Origin: Parasponia andersonii
Lineage: Eukaryota > Streptophyta > Magnoliopsida > Rosales > Cannabaceae
Length of the DNA stretch: 64,000 nt
Direction: 5' to 3'
NCBI GenBank assembly: GCA_002914805.1
Contig: JXTB01000413.1
Span: forward strand, 93,788-157,787
This document shows positions 13,325 to 25,420 of this stretch, one piece after another. A program made the translations under genes and the position numbers. Below the pieces are notes generated by a model. It was not told the DNA's origin. It saw only the letters and a program-made list of their open reading frames with translations, and did not search any database. Within the stretch, counting starts at the first letter, position 1; each line of letters starts with the position of its first letter.

Positions 13325-13512
13325 GTCCTAGTCCTGGCAATTCAGGCCGGACCCAACGGGCCGGCCTGTGGCCCATTAGAGTGGCCCGCGGGCTGACCCG
13401 GTACTTTTAGGGTCTGGGCTGGGCCTGGGATTCGCGGTTTGGCGTGGTCCGGTTTTTTTTTTGGGTCCAGATTCGTCTGGGCCCTTAAATTTAAAAAAAA
13501 ATTGTAAAGTAC
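13325..13512. mobile_element. GC-rich hAT-like terminal fragment
   Basis: The sequence changes abruptly to a GC-rich block. It starts TAGTCCTGGCAATTCAGGCC and is rich in GGGCC/GGCCC, a composition and start typical of plant hAT ends (compare the hAT element at 51359-51990, with its GGGCC-rich ends). Only one end is seen. The block stops where the truncated Copia LTR begins at 13513, so no target duplication can be tested. Confidence 0.4.
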
Positions 13513-13880
13513 CGGAGAGACCGAAGGCAGAAGCGTGAAACAAGAGATGATGTTTAAAGGGTTTTGATCTTCTGCAAACTTAAAACTTAATGTCACTCAA
13601 ATGGAATTCTCTGTAACTGATGGTGGTTTACAAAAAATTGAGCGTACGTGAAATTTTGGCTACAGGAACCATAACCCTAACAGGTTCTTTAAATAGTCTC
13701 TGTTGGATATCCATCAAACCAAACAAAGTGACTAACAGAGTATCCACATTGATATCCATACCCAGTTGGATATTTTGACCCAACTTTATTTAATCACTTA
13801 TTGGGTTCTTATAAAATAATATGGCTCAATACAATTATTTTGTATATGTGGCCTAACATAGGAAATATAATTTCTTAACA
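13513..13880 (-). repeat. 3' LTR of minus-strand Copia, incomplete at its outer end
   Basis: It matches about 19681-20046 of the other LTR and ends TTCTTAACA like it. The roughly 120 bp that would correspond to 19559-19680 are absent, and a GC-rich hAT-like block lies there instead. Confidence 0.82.
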
Positions 13881-16800
13881 ATCTTTTACTTAGGTCATAT
13901 ATGTATCGTACACAATTGTATTACAAACTGAAGTATGACCATGAAATTGCCATATTATTTCCGAATATCCCCGAAGTTGCAATCTCATCCATCAGACATA
14001 TCAGCATGAAACTAAAGTGCTCATCGTTGCACTTATTTGGATGGCAATTAAAACCTTTAATGATCACCGCACTAATACATCCGAATGACATAGATCGAGT
14101 ATGGAATGTTGTATGGAAATTATATGCAATGTGATTTATCGTGCCTATTTCCAACTAGTTCTCCTTAAACTTTATTGAAATCGACTTTAGTCTTTCTCCT
14201 TTACTGCATTATCGTAAACTTTATTGTTAACTATAATAGGAAAGCAAGAAAATATGAAATGCATCGTATAATATATAATTAATAAAGTCTATAATAAAAA
14301 CCATCATCAATAACCAAAGTATTGCAGTATATAAACATAAATAAGTGTCACATAATAAGCATCTAAACCAAACTATAAATTCGCACTAAAACTACACACC
14401 ATCCAAACATACAACACCCACACGAGCAGTGTGCTCGTGAAAGACTTTTGGTGAGCGGATCCACTATCACAGAGTTTGTACTGATATACTCAATTGACAC
14501 TAAGTAACTCTGAACTCTTTCTCTAACAACTAGGAACTTAATGTCAATATATTTTGACTTCAATAAGCTTCTATTGCTGTTAGAATATAAGACTATTGAG
14601 TTATTGTTATAGTAAAGTTTTAATGGCCTATCAATGCCATTTATTACACGTAGCCCAGTGACAAAGTTTCATAGCTATTTCTCCTGATTGAATGCCTCAT
14701 AACAAGTTATAAACTCTGCCTTCATAGTTGAAGTAGCTATGAGTGCCTACTTGGCACTCTTCTAGGAATTAGCTTCTCCAACTAAAAGAAAGATATAGCC
14801 TGATGTGGATCTTTTACTATCTAGACATCTAGTAAAATCAGAGTTGGAGTACTCAATGATCTCTAAAATATCTAATCTCTAATAAGTGAGTATGTATTCT
14901 ATTATTCTCTGTAAGTACCTCATAACCCTTTTTGCTACCTTCCAATAATTTGTTCCAGAGTTATTCATGTATCTGCCTAACATGTCAACTATAAACGCAA
15001 GATCTAAATACTTACATATTTGAGCATATATCAGACTCTCTACTATCGAAGCATAAGAAAACTATTGCATAACTTATTTATCGACATCATTCTTAGGACT
15101 TTGACTGAGGCTAAATTTATCTCCCTTAGATACTGGAGTATCTGTTAATGCATACTTATTCATACCAAACCTACTGAGCACCCTTTCGATATAGCTTTTT
15201 TATGATAACCCAAGAATACCCCGAGAGCGATCTCAGTGTATGTATATACCTAATACAAAAGAAGTGATTTCAAGATCTTTTATTTCGAAATTCTTTGTAA
15301 GAAATCTCTTGATATTGTGCAATAAGCCTATATCACTACTTGCCAATAGTATGTCATCAACATAAAGCACCAGAAAGATAAACTTATTCCAACTAAACTT
15401 ATGGTATACACAATCATCAATAGGATTCACCTCAAAATCGATTGACATGATTATCTCATGAAATTTATGGTACCATTGATGAGAAACTTACTTAAGACCA
15501 TCGATGGACTTCTTGAATTTGCAGACCATAGACTTTAGATCTCCTGATACAAAATTTTTTTGTTGCACCATATATATTATCTCATCAATGTCACTATTGA
15601 GAAACACTATCTTAATGTCCATTTGATGAAGCTCAAGATCATAATGAGCCACAAGTGTCATAATAACTCTAAAGGAGTCCTTCGAAACAACCAAAAAGAA
15701 AGTCTTTTTAAAGTCAATGCCTTCCTTCTGAGTGAATTCTTTAGCGATAAGACATGCCTTATATCTCTCTACATTACCTTTCGAATCTGGTTTGGTGTTA
15801 AATAACCATTTGCAACTAATGGGCTTCGAACTTTCAAGCAATTTGACGAGATCCCAAGTATCATTATCTCTCATAGACTTCATCTCCTCATTCATGGCAT
15901 CAATCTACTATTGAGAATTAGAACTTTGTTTGACTTGTGTAAAGTTGATTAGATCATCTTCCATTATCCTGATGTCAAACTCATATTCTTGAAGATATAG
16001 ATATGGTCATTCAGAATCACACTTCTCATTTTTTTAGTAAACCTCTTTAAAGGGACTAGTTCTTGAGGCTATTGAGTTTGCTCTACAGGAGCATTTACCT
16101 CAACTAGGATAGGAACCTCGTGAATATTATCTTGAACTGGAGCAATTGCATCTTGAACAATGATTTTGTCAAGAACAGGATCCTCAGTGTCCTGACCATT
16201 GCCAATAACAACCATAGGAAGAGAAACAAATTTCTTTTCAAAGACAATATTCCTAACCTTATCTTCCTTTCCAAACTCAATATTCTCAAGAAATTTGGCA
16301 TTTCCCATCTCAAAGAAAGACTTTACTGTAGGATCATAAAACTTATAATCTTTAGATCTTTCAGAATACCCTACAAAGTAGTAGCTTACTGTTCTTAAGT
16401 CCAATTTCTTTTCACTTGGCCTGTAAAGCCTTGCCTCAGCTAGACAACCCTAAATGTGCAAATGACTTTTACTAGGCTTTTGCCTAGTCCAGAGTTCATA
16501 AGGGGCTTTAGCTACTACTTTGCTCAATACTCTGTTAAGGATATATGCTACATTTATTAGTGTCTTCCTATAGTGATTCTGGTAAAGTGGAATGACTAAT
16601 CATACTTCTTACCATATCCTTTAATGTCCTGTCGAGTCGTTTAGAAACACCATTCATGTTAGGTTTCCCAAGCATAGTGTATTACAGAACAATGCCATAC
16701 TCTTCCAAATACTTAGTAAAGAGCCCTGGACGTTGCTCACCTGATCCGTTATACTGACTGTAGTACTCACTGCCACATTCAGATTTGGCAGTCTTAATTT

Positions 16801-19558
16801 TTTTATCAAGCTGATTTTCAACTTCAGCTTTATAAGCCTTAAATACTTCCAGTGATAGTGACTTCTCATAAATCAAATATATGTACTCATAGTGAGAATA
16901 ATCATCTATAAACGTGATAAAGTACTATCGTCCATTCCAAGAAGCCATAGAGAGTGGACCACAAATATCCGTATATATTAGTTCTAAGACACTAGAGCTC
17001 TTATTGGCACCTAACTTCCTGACGTTTATCTGTTTCCCTTTTATACATGCAATGTAGACTTTAAAGTCTGCGAAATCAAGGGGACTAAGGATTCTATTAG
17101 ATACAAGACATTCAATTCATTGTTTAGAAATATGTCCTAAGTGTTTGTGCCACAACATCGATGAGTCTTCATTGGTTAATTTTTGTTTTGTACCTCTTGA
17201 ATTAACATGCAAAGTTTCATTAACAGAGGGTTGGATATTTAACATATATAAGTTATCATTAAGAAAACCAGTACCAACAATAGTTGAATCACATATAAGA
17301 CTAGATAAATTATTTCCAAAAGAATAAGTAAATCCAGAATTGTCCAATATAGAAATAGAAACCAAATTCTGCCTAAAAGACGGTACCACAAAAGTCTCAT
17401 ACAAATCAAAATATTTCCCAGAATTCAAAACAACCTAAAATGTCCTATGGCCTACACCTCAGCTATTTGGTCGTCACCCACATAGATGACACTTTCAACA
17501 TCACTTAGCTTCCAGCTCTACAGGCAACCCTGCATGGAAATACTAACATAAATAGTCGCACCAGAATCTACCTACCAAGTGTCTTTAGGTACAGAAGTTA
17601 AATTAACTTCAGATCAAATATAAATGAAAAGCTTACACTTCTTAACACGCCAAACTTTATACTTAGCGCATTTCTTTTCAAGTGTCTACCCTTTACACAA
17701 AAGAAGCAACATTGCTCATCTTGCTTCTTCTGTGCTTTCGCAGGTGGAGCTACTACAACTTCCTTATCCTTGTTTATTTTCTTCTTCTTTGCTTTAGAGG
17801 TAGTGGTCAAGTTAGCACTTTCAGGCCTTACAGCTTTAATTTTCTTTTCCTACTGAATACAAATGGCTGTTATTTCATTAATATTCCTTTTTTCCTTTTA
17901 GGCATTGTACATAGTCTGTAAGTTCCCATACTGACTAAGAAGAGAAAACAAAACCAAGGGCACAAGTAAATCCTTATTAATTTCTAACTTCAATTCCTTA
18001 AGCTTGTCAGCCACATAAGGCATCTGCATGATGTACTCCCTTATATTTCTTTTGTCGTTATATCTCATTGAGATGAGTTTCCCTAAGATACTGATCATCT
18101 TACCCTTTTCATTCTTGAGATATAATTTCTCAAGAGCAGCAAGAAAATCTATAGCATTTTCCTTTTGAGGCAAAGAGTCCCGCATAACTTCTGGAATAGA
18201 ACGTTTCATGATCATGACACTCATACGATTGGATTTTTCTGAAAGCTCAAAATTCTTTTTGTCCTTAGTGAAACTTTCTTCCATGAGAGTAGCGGGTTGG
18301 TCCTTTCTAAGTGTCAAGTCAAGATCCATACAACCCAGTATGATCATGAAATTCTTTTTTTAGGCCTTAAAATTTATGCCCATAAGCATTGGAATTGTAT
18401 TCAAATTGATAGAAATACCAGTAATAGAAACTGGATAGAGAACAAATAAAAAATCATAAATTAAACGTAATCACAACTTAAATGTCATATATAGGCATGC
18501 AATATAATCACAAAATATGCAAATATGGCATATATCATGTTATCACGTAAAGTGGGCTACCATCACAAGATACCTCGCACAATATTCCTTTGGGCTGACT
18601 CATTAACTTGCAAGTGGTACTCTTAAGTGTAATGATCAAACCAATTTATTACTCACATGGAAACCAAACAACCATCATATATATACCATCACATGTGCAT
18701 TTGATGTCGTACCAAATGATCACCATCTTTTTGACCGGTAATTACCTGTATTAACAAAAAAACTCACAACATCTTCATATGTCAGTATAAATAAGACTAC
18801 ACAATAGAGATTACTTTTGCAACTTATTACTTTATCGAATCTATCCCAATATACAAGATAAATGGTAGAAAAACATCCAAAATACCAGAGTCAAATATGT
18901 ATTTCATAAACACAAAACAAAAGCAATTGAGTTTGTAATATTTATTAACTCTAAAATCCAAACAAAGTTTTCAACGGATAAATACGGATCGTTACTTAAA
19001 TTAATTTCGAGGTAATTAATCTTTATTGGTAATGTTTTGGATTGGATCCCTTTGAATTGGGTTGAAAATAACTCAATTCTACCAAAAATTGTGTCAAAAA
19101 TTGACCCTTGTATCCGAGAGGTCGGTGCAACAGCGCCAAGAAGCTAGCGTCGTGGTGCTGGCCAAAAAATTGAAGTAGCATCATGGCGCTCATTGTAGAG
19201 TGCCACGGTACTCAGTATTCTGGTTAAAATCCAGAACACGAGCCCGTAGTGTAACCGTTACATGTGTAGCACTGCGGCACTAGGCCAATTTTCTAGAAAA
19301 AATTTCCGATCTAAAAATCGTCCAAAGCGCTAAAATACCTCAAATCAATAATTTTAAGCCTTAATGATCACAAATAACGACCTTAAAATCCAGAAATAAA
19401 CCCTCATAACACCAAAATATTCAACATATCATGAAAAATCATAGATTATGCATAAATAATCCAAAACTTAGAAAACTTAACAGACATAGATTATTAAAAC
19501 TAGAGTCATGCATGATTAACCTAATCAACTAAACCTGAAAACATGCTCTGATACCACT

Positions 19559-20046
19559 TGTTAGATGATATTAGGATTGCAAGTAAACCAAATAAAAGCC
19601 TAAATTATTCATGCTAAATTGGTAGGTTAGGGTTTATTGAATATACCTGAGTCTATGGCTAATCTATAAAGGATTAGAGATGGAGAGACCAAAGGCAGAA
19701 GCGTGAAATAAGAGATGATGTTTAGAGGGTTTTGATCTTCTACAACCTATAGTATAATATCACTCAGATGGAATTCTTTATAATTGATGGTGAGTTACAA
19801 AGAATTAAGCGTACGTGAAATTTTGGCTATAAGGACCATAACCCTAATAGATTTTTTAAATAGTCCATGTTAGGTATCCATTAAACCTAATTGGGTGACT
19901 AACAGGCATCCGCATTAATATCCATACCCAGTTGGATATTCTGATCCAGCTTTATTTAATCACTTATTGAGTCCTTATGAAATAATATAACCTAATACAA
20001 TTGTTTTGTATATGTGGCCCAATATAGGAAATATTATTTCTTAACA
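19559..20046 (-). repeat. 5' LTR of minus-strand Copia
   Basis: 488 bp. On the plus strand it starts TGTTAGATGATATT and ends TTCTTAACA. It sits two bases from the primer binding site. Its right end at 20046 abuts the first recognisable codon of the PHT1 pseudogene. Confidence 0.85.
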
Positions 20047-21388
20047 TTCATCATTATTAATAGTGTCATCTTATGCGGAACTCTTTTTGGCCAGCTCTTC
20101 TTTGGCTAGCTCAGAGACAAATTAGGCCCAAAAAAGGTCTGCAACATGACCCTTATGCTCATAGTGCTTTGTTTTGTCGCCTCCGGCCTCTCCTTCAGCA
20201 AAGATCCAACCTTTATCATGGCTACGCTTTGTTTCTTCCGATTATGGCTAGGCTTTGGCATTGGTGGCGACTACCCTCTCTTAACCACAATCATATCTAA
20301 ATATCCCAAAAAGAAGACTCGTGGTGCTTTCATCGCCGCTATGCAAAGTTTCAGAATTTTGGCGATAGGGATGGTGGTGATCATCGTCTCTTTGTCCTTC
20401 TAGGCCAAATTCCATGTTCCAGCTTACAAAATCAATGCGTTTGCGTTGATTGTACCGGAATCAGATTATGTCTGGCAGAAAATTTTGATGTTTGGAGCTC
20501 TCTCGGCTATACTTACTTACTATTGGCACATAGGGATGCCTGAGACTATTTGGTACACGACTCTTGTGGCCAAGAATGCAAAACAATCTGCCTCTAATAT
20601 GTCAAAATTTCTCAAGGTCGAAGTAGCAGCTGATCTGGAGAAAGTTGAGGAATTTGATCAAATAAAAGACGGTAAATTCGGGTTGATTTCGAAACAGTTT
20701 CTTCGCCACCATGGCTTACATTTGCTTGGAACAACAAGTACTTGGTTTCTATTGGACGTAGCTTTCAACAGCCAATTCTATTTCAAAAGGACATCTTTAT
20801 AGCCATTGGTTGGATTCCAAAGGCCAAAACTATGAGTGCTCTTGAAGAACTTTTCAGTATTGCCAAAGCTCAAACACTTATAGCCATTTGCTCTATAGTT
20901 CCAAGTTATTGGTTCACAATGGCCTTAATTGTCAAAATAGAGAGATTTTTAATCTAAGTGATGGTTTTTCTTCATGACAGTGTTCATGCTCATCTTGGCC
21001 ATTCCTTACCACCACTGGGCTCTTAAAGATAACAGAATTGGCTTCCTTGTCATGTACTCCCTCACTTCTTCTTCACCAACTTCGGCCCCAATGCCACGAC
21101 ATTCGTCATCCCAACCAAGATTTTTCGGCGAGGCTGCGGTCCACCTGTCACGGCATATCGGCTGCGGTGGGAAAAGCTAGGGCTATCGTCAGGGTTTTCG
21201 GGTTTCAGTATGCTAAATAAGGGGCTGAGATGAGGAACACACTGATAATTCTTGGTGTGGTGAACTTCTTTGGAGTGCTCTTCACGTTCTTTATGCCTTA
21301 GTCTAAGGGAAAGTCCTTGGAAGATTTGTCAATAAAAGGTGAGGCTGAAGAAAATGGAGAGGTTATTATGGATAATATTGTATTGTGA
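20047..21388 (+). pseudogene. PHT1-type high-affinity phosphate transporter pseudogene
   Basis: PHT1 proteins are plasma-membrane H+/phosphate symporters of the major facilitator superfamily with 12 membrane spans, about 520-540 residues long. Recognisable here in order: LCGTLFGQLFFG (span 2), [21 protein letters not shown] (the PHT1 signature), [104 protein letters not shown] and SKGKSLEDLS before a TGA at 21386-21388. The first 80-90 residues are missing, and the copy begins exactly at the edge of the Copia LTR. It is clearly dead: an in-frame TAG replaces the tryptophan after QLFFG (20107), another TAG lies at 20401, there are frame changes near 20.75 and 21.0 kb, and a block of about 14 residues before the last membrane span is lost. 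No introns are visible in the conserved part. PHT1 genes commonly lack coding introns, so this does not by itself show retroposition. Confidence 0.92.
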
Positions 21389-24300
21389 AAAGCGCTTCTC
21401 TTAAAGCTTAGAGTTTTAGCCTTACGATCGAAATAATTAAAAGCTTCTTGTTGCCTCTTTTATTTACATGCTTTATGAATTTCGAATTTTTGTTACAGAA
21501 TCTTTTACTGTTCTTGTGATTTCATTTTGGATATATATATATATATATATATATATGGGCTCCAATCCAATAGGTATTTTTTTTTTTTAACCTATGCATA
21601 AATATCAATTTAGCCAATGAAAATTTATGCACATTTTTTTTATTGTAAAAAGTAAGAGAGAGAAAGAGCATTAATGATGCACGCATTTTTATGCACTTTA
21701 TTATAGCCATTGGATCACCATTAGATGGTGATCCAACGACTAAAAAAAAAATATTTATGCATATATATATATATATAGTATAAGGAGATACTTTTAATAT
21801 TTTGTTGTACAAATAGTTCACACAACAATTTTTCTCTAATTTTTTGGCATAATTTTCCCTTCTGGTATTATATTTTCAATTTCTTGTATACAATTTCTAA
21901 ATTTGTAACCTTAACACACTTTGCTCTGTGTAACCAACCAACAGGAGAGCATATGAGAATTATTAGACAGTTCTTTTTTTTTTTCTCAATAAAACCAATG
22001 TCCACAACAATTATATTATTTATTTATTTATTTAATAATTAATGGTTAGTTGTATATTATTTATTTGCTCTATTTAAGTTCTTTCTTAGGGTATGCTGGT
22101 GATATTACATAAATTATTATTTAGAGCCATAACTGTGAAGACTTAGCTACTTGGATTAAAATTAACAAATAACAATTTTAGCAAATTTTCACACATATAA
22201 GGGGAATGATTTACTTGAAAATTGTTCCGGGTACCAAGAAGAACCAAATATCAATGTTTTATATTTATGCCTTGTGTAAAAATCAAGGCAGAGTTAGCTT
22301 TAAAGTCATAGCTTGTCTCTTCTTCATTTTTGCAGCTTGATTCATTGAGTGTATGATAAAAGTTACATAACGTCTATCCGAGCTTTGTGTTTTCTTTTTG
22401 TTTTTTTTTTTTTTCCCACTGTGAAAGAACCTTGAATCTTATGACACCAAATTGGACGTCATTTCACTTTTTAATCACATATTTCACAATACTAGCTAGC
22501 CAGATATTTTCTTCCGTTCTTGGTTTGATTTGAGGCATTGCCCATTGAGTTTGAATAGACAAAGAACAAGAATCCAGTTTCTTTTTTGGAGCCTTATATG
22601 ATCTTTCCACAACCCTTAATGTAGAAAGAAAAGAAAGAAAAAACAGCTGAATCTTAGGACATAAGATTCTTCTTGTGTCCATTATTTATTTGTTGGGTCT
22701 ATTTAACATCAACATGCGAATGTATCATTGGGCCTAGACAATGAACATTAGTTGCTTCAATCTAACATTAAAAGGGTCCCTTAGTTTTGGACCTTTACTT
22801 TCATAAATATTCCAATTAGTAGCGTTCCTATCATACGCGGGGAAGTTTGAATGAGGCATTTTTTTTGGCATAGAATAGTAGATTTTAAGAAAAATACTTT
22901 TACTTGTATTGTAGAAAAAATTAGTTGTAGTATAAAGTAGTAGAATGTTTGATAAATTATAATTTTAAAATGTTGTGACTTAAAAAAGTTATATTAAAGT
23001 GTTTAATAAACTATATGACTGAATTGTTGTATAAATATAAAATGACCAAAATAAACATCATTATCTAATTAAACATATTTATAGAAAAAACTTATTAATA
23101 TTTTTTTTAACAATTATGCATATTTGTGCATACTAAAGATATTAATACTTTTTTTAAAAAAAATTGATATGAAAATAAATTCAATTAAATTAATTACTCA
23201 ATTAAATTTATTTTATTTTATTTTATTTTACTTTATTTTCATCTGAATTTAAAATTTCAATAAAGAATCAATTTAGTTATTTCAAAATAATTAATATGAA
23301 TTGTATTTTAAATATTTTATGATTTAAATATTTTAATATTTTTCACAGTATGCATGTCAGTTTTTAAAATGCTCCTAATTCGAGATAGAATAATTAAACA
23401 CTTGAAATAATTTGGGGACTAAAAATGAAAGTAATCAATTTAATTATGCAAACAATAGGTTAACTCACTGAATTTTAATTTAAAAATGTATGTGTAACTT
23501 CTCATAGATATTCAATTTATGCACCTATTACGAAACTTTTAATGATGCCCCTAATTTTTATATTTAAAACTACAATAAACTAAGGATTAACTTTACCACT
23601 TCAATATATTCGAAAAAATTAAAAAATAAAAAAACTACCCACTTCTGAACTCTATAATTTTATTTTTTTTTGCCTAAATTCACTTATATAAATGGTACGA
23701 GGTACGGAGTGAGAATTCAATATTTAATATTTAACGGGATAAAGAGGACTTGAGATTAAGTGTCTCACCATAACCCTACACCGATTATATAATATAACGT
23801 ATTTATTTATTTTTATATACTAATAATTCATTTGGAATTAAAATCATGAAAAAAATTAAAATAACAACATATATAGTTCAATACTAATACAAGATAGGGT
23901 TGATAATATCTCACAATTTACTTGTCCTTCTTACTCAGCATCTCATTATTTTGTTAATAATTTTTTAATTAAAATATAGTTCCAATAGATTTGAGTTAAA
24001 ATTAGAATTTTCTATGAATTTAACTTTAATTCTCTTTTTTTAATGATGTATTTGAACTTTTATAGAATTTGGACCAATATAAAATTTTTTAATAGACTAG
24101 AGATTATGATTATAAATAGAGACCCTAATACATTGATGGGAAAATCGTCCCAGCAGAAATTCTCTGAAATTATTCCAAAATAAATTAAATGATGAATAAT
24201 ATAGAGATGATATAATAAAATAGCAGCTGGGACAGAGATGATATAAATAATTGGCCCCTCGCCTCATTTACATCCTGAGAATTAAACTTTGTTACTTAGA

Positions 24301-25019
24301 AGCCTGTTCCTGTCCTTGCCCCAACGCAATAAATATATTAATGAATTTGTCAAAAAAAAAAAGCAAAATAAAAAGAGATATATTTTTTTGTCAAAGAAAA
24401 CTCCGTTGACAACTATGCTCATCATTGATAATACATTCACAAAATATTTTCCCAAATATTTATTTCTTCCTATACGAAAAAATAGATCCATTAAATGATG
24501 CATTTGTAGTTTTAACTAAGATAAATTCAATGCAATCACAAAATATTGAGGAAATCTGATTTTATACGGCATATTTTCCAAAAAAAAAATTCTAAAATCC
24601 CGAATTTGAAATTTTTTGAAAAATCTTGGATTAAAAAATGATAGCATAGTATATAAATTTGTGTACCTTTGAAAAACCAGTTTTGGGGGGGAAATTAATG
24701 TTTTTTTTAAAAAAATTCAAAGTGATATTTTTCTAAATAGATTTTTTTTTAAATGATAGCATACTATATAAATTTGGGATTTTCAAAAAGAATTAGCTCA
24801 TTATTTTGGACTTTAAGCCTGGATTTCATAAGAAGTCCCAAAATTAGGATTTTGGACACTTATACTTATTTTTCCAAAAAATATTACTAAATTTATGATC
24901 TTTCAAAAATAATAAAAATTTTGTATGACCTTTTTATGACATTTTTCTAAATACTTTGGAAGCTAGAAAACATAGTGACATTTTAGTAAATAAGTCATCT
25001 TTTTTTATATACAAAAAAC
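21389..25019. other. AT-rich intergenic region without a gene
   Basis: No exon can be supported. It contains (AT)n runs at about 21532-21557 and 21760-21778, and a perfect inverted repeat at 21711-21735. About 22850-23420 has the AT-rich, low-complexity character of decayed small transposons. From 24560 to 24990 the phrase 'gatatttttctaaata' and neighbouring A/T-runs recur in forms also seen near 26.9 and 35.1-35.3 kb, suggesting a dispersed AT-rich repeat family. Confidence 0.5.
21711..21735. repeat. short perfect inverted repeat (11-bp arms, 3-nt loop)
   Basis: The left arm TGGATCACCAT and right arm ATGGTGATCCA are separated by TAG. It sits in a small AT-rich block (about 21545-21790) with further TTATGCA-type symmetry, so it may be the centre of a small non-autonomous transposon. 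The ends of that block could not be fixed. Confidence 0.5.
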
Positions 25020-25025
25020 TACACA

Positions 25026-25420
25026 GGTTTCCTAGAAACCAGTTTGACTTCCTTTAACCGAATATCTTATACGTAAGTAAATCACATAAAAGCATAAAGG
25101 TTTCTTGGAAACTAGTTTGGTTTTCTTTAGCCAAATGTCCTATACGTAAGTAAATCACATGAAACCACGAATATTTCCTAGAAACCATTATAGTTTTCTT
25201 TTTGCAGAATGTCATATAGCTAAATAAATCACAGGAAACCACAAAGATTTTCTAGAAACCATCGTGGTTTCTTTTTAATAGAATGCTCTGTAACTAAGCA
25301 AATCACAAGAAACCATAAAAGTTCTCTAGAAACCATTGTAGTTTCTTTTTAAAATCACAGGAAATAATAAAAGTTTCCTAAAAACTATTGTGATTTTCTT
25401 TTTGCAGAATGACTTATAGC
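25026..25420 (+). repeat. left tandem array, about six units of about 74 bp
   Basis: Units begin near 25026, 25099, 25173, 25247, 25321 and 25373; the last two are shortened. A typical unit carries GGTTTCCTAGAAACC, then an A/T-rich stretch with a TATACGTAAGTAAATCAC-like motif, then (GAAACCA)CAAA. The GGTTTC/GAAACC pair can fold into a small hairpin in each unit. The same unit occurs in the opposite orientation at 33.35-34.43 kb. Confidence 0.85.

Larger units (their letters stand above)
13513..20046 (-). mobile_element. degraded Ty1/Copia retrotransposon, minus strand
   Basis: Right (5') LTR at 19559-20046, left (3') LTR at 13513-13880, primer binding site on the minus strand at 19545-19556 (GCTCTGATACCA on plus). 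A long leader of about 1.2 kb separates the right LTR from gag. Parts on the minus strand: gag about 17.9-18.35 kb, knuckle region about 17.6-17.8 kb, GAG-pre-integrase about 17.1-17.4 kb, integrase about 16.65-16.9 kb, reverse transcriptase about 15.2-15.9 kb (including LYVDDILLAS) and RNase H remains near 14.4-14.7 kb. It is heavily broken (well over ten breaks). The left LTR lacks the outer end that the right LTR has. LTR divergence looks higher than in the other elements here, so it is probably the oldest Copia in the window. Confidence 0.88.

Noticed and set aside
25026-25420. CRISPR-like array
   Set aside because: Repeats are contiguous, imperfect 74-bp units without unique spacers, and the window is clearly a plant nuclear genome.
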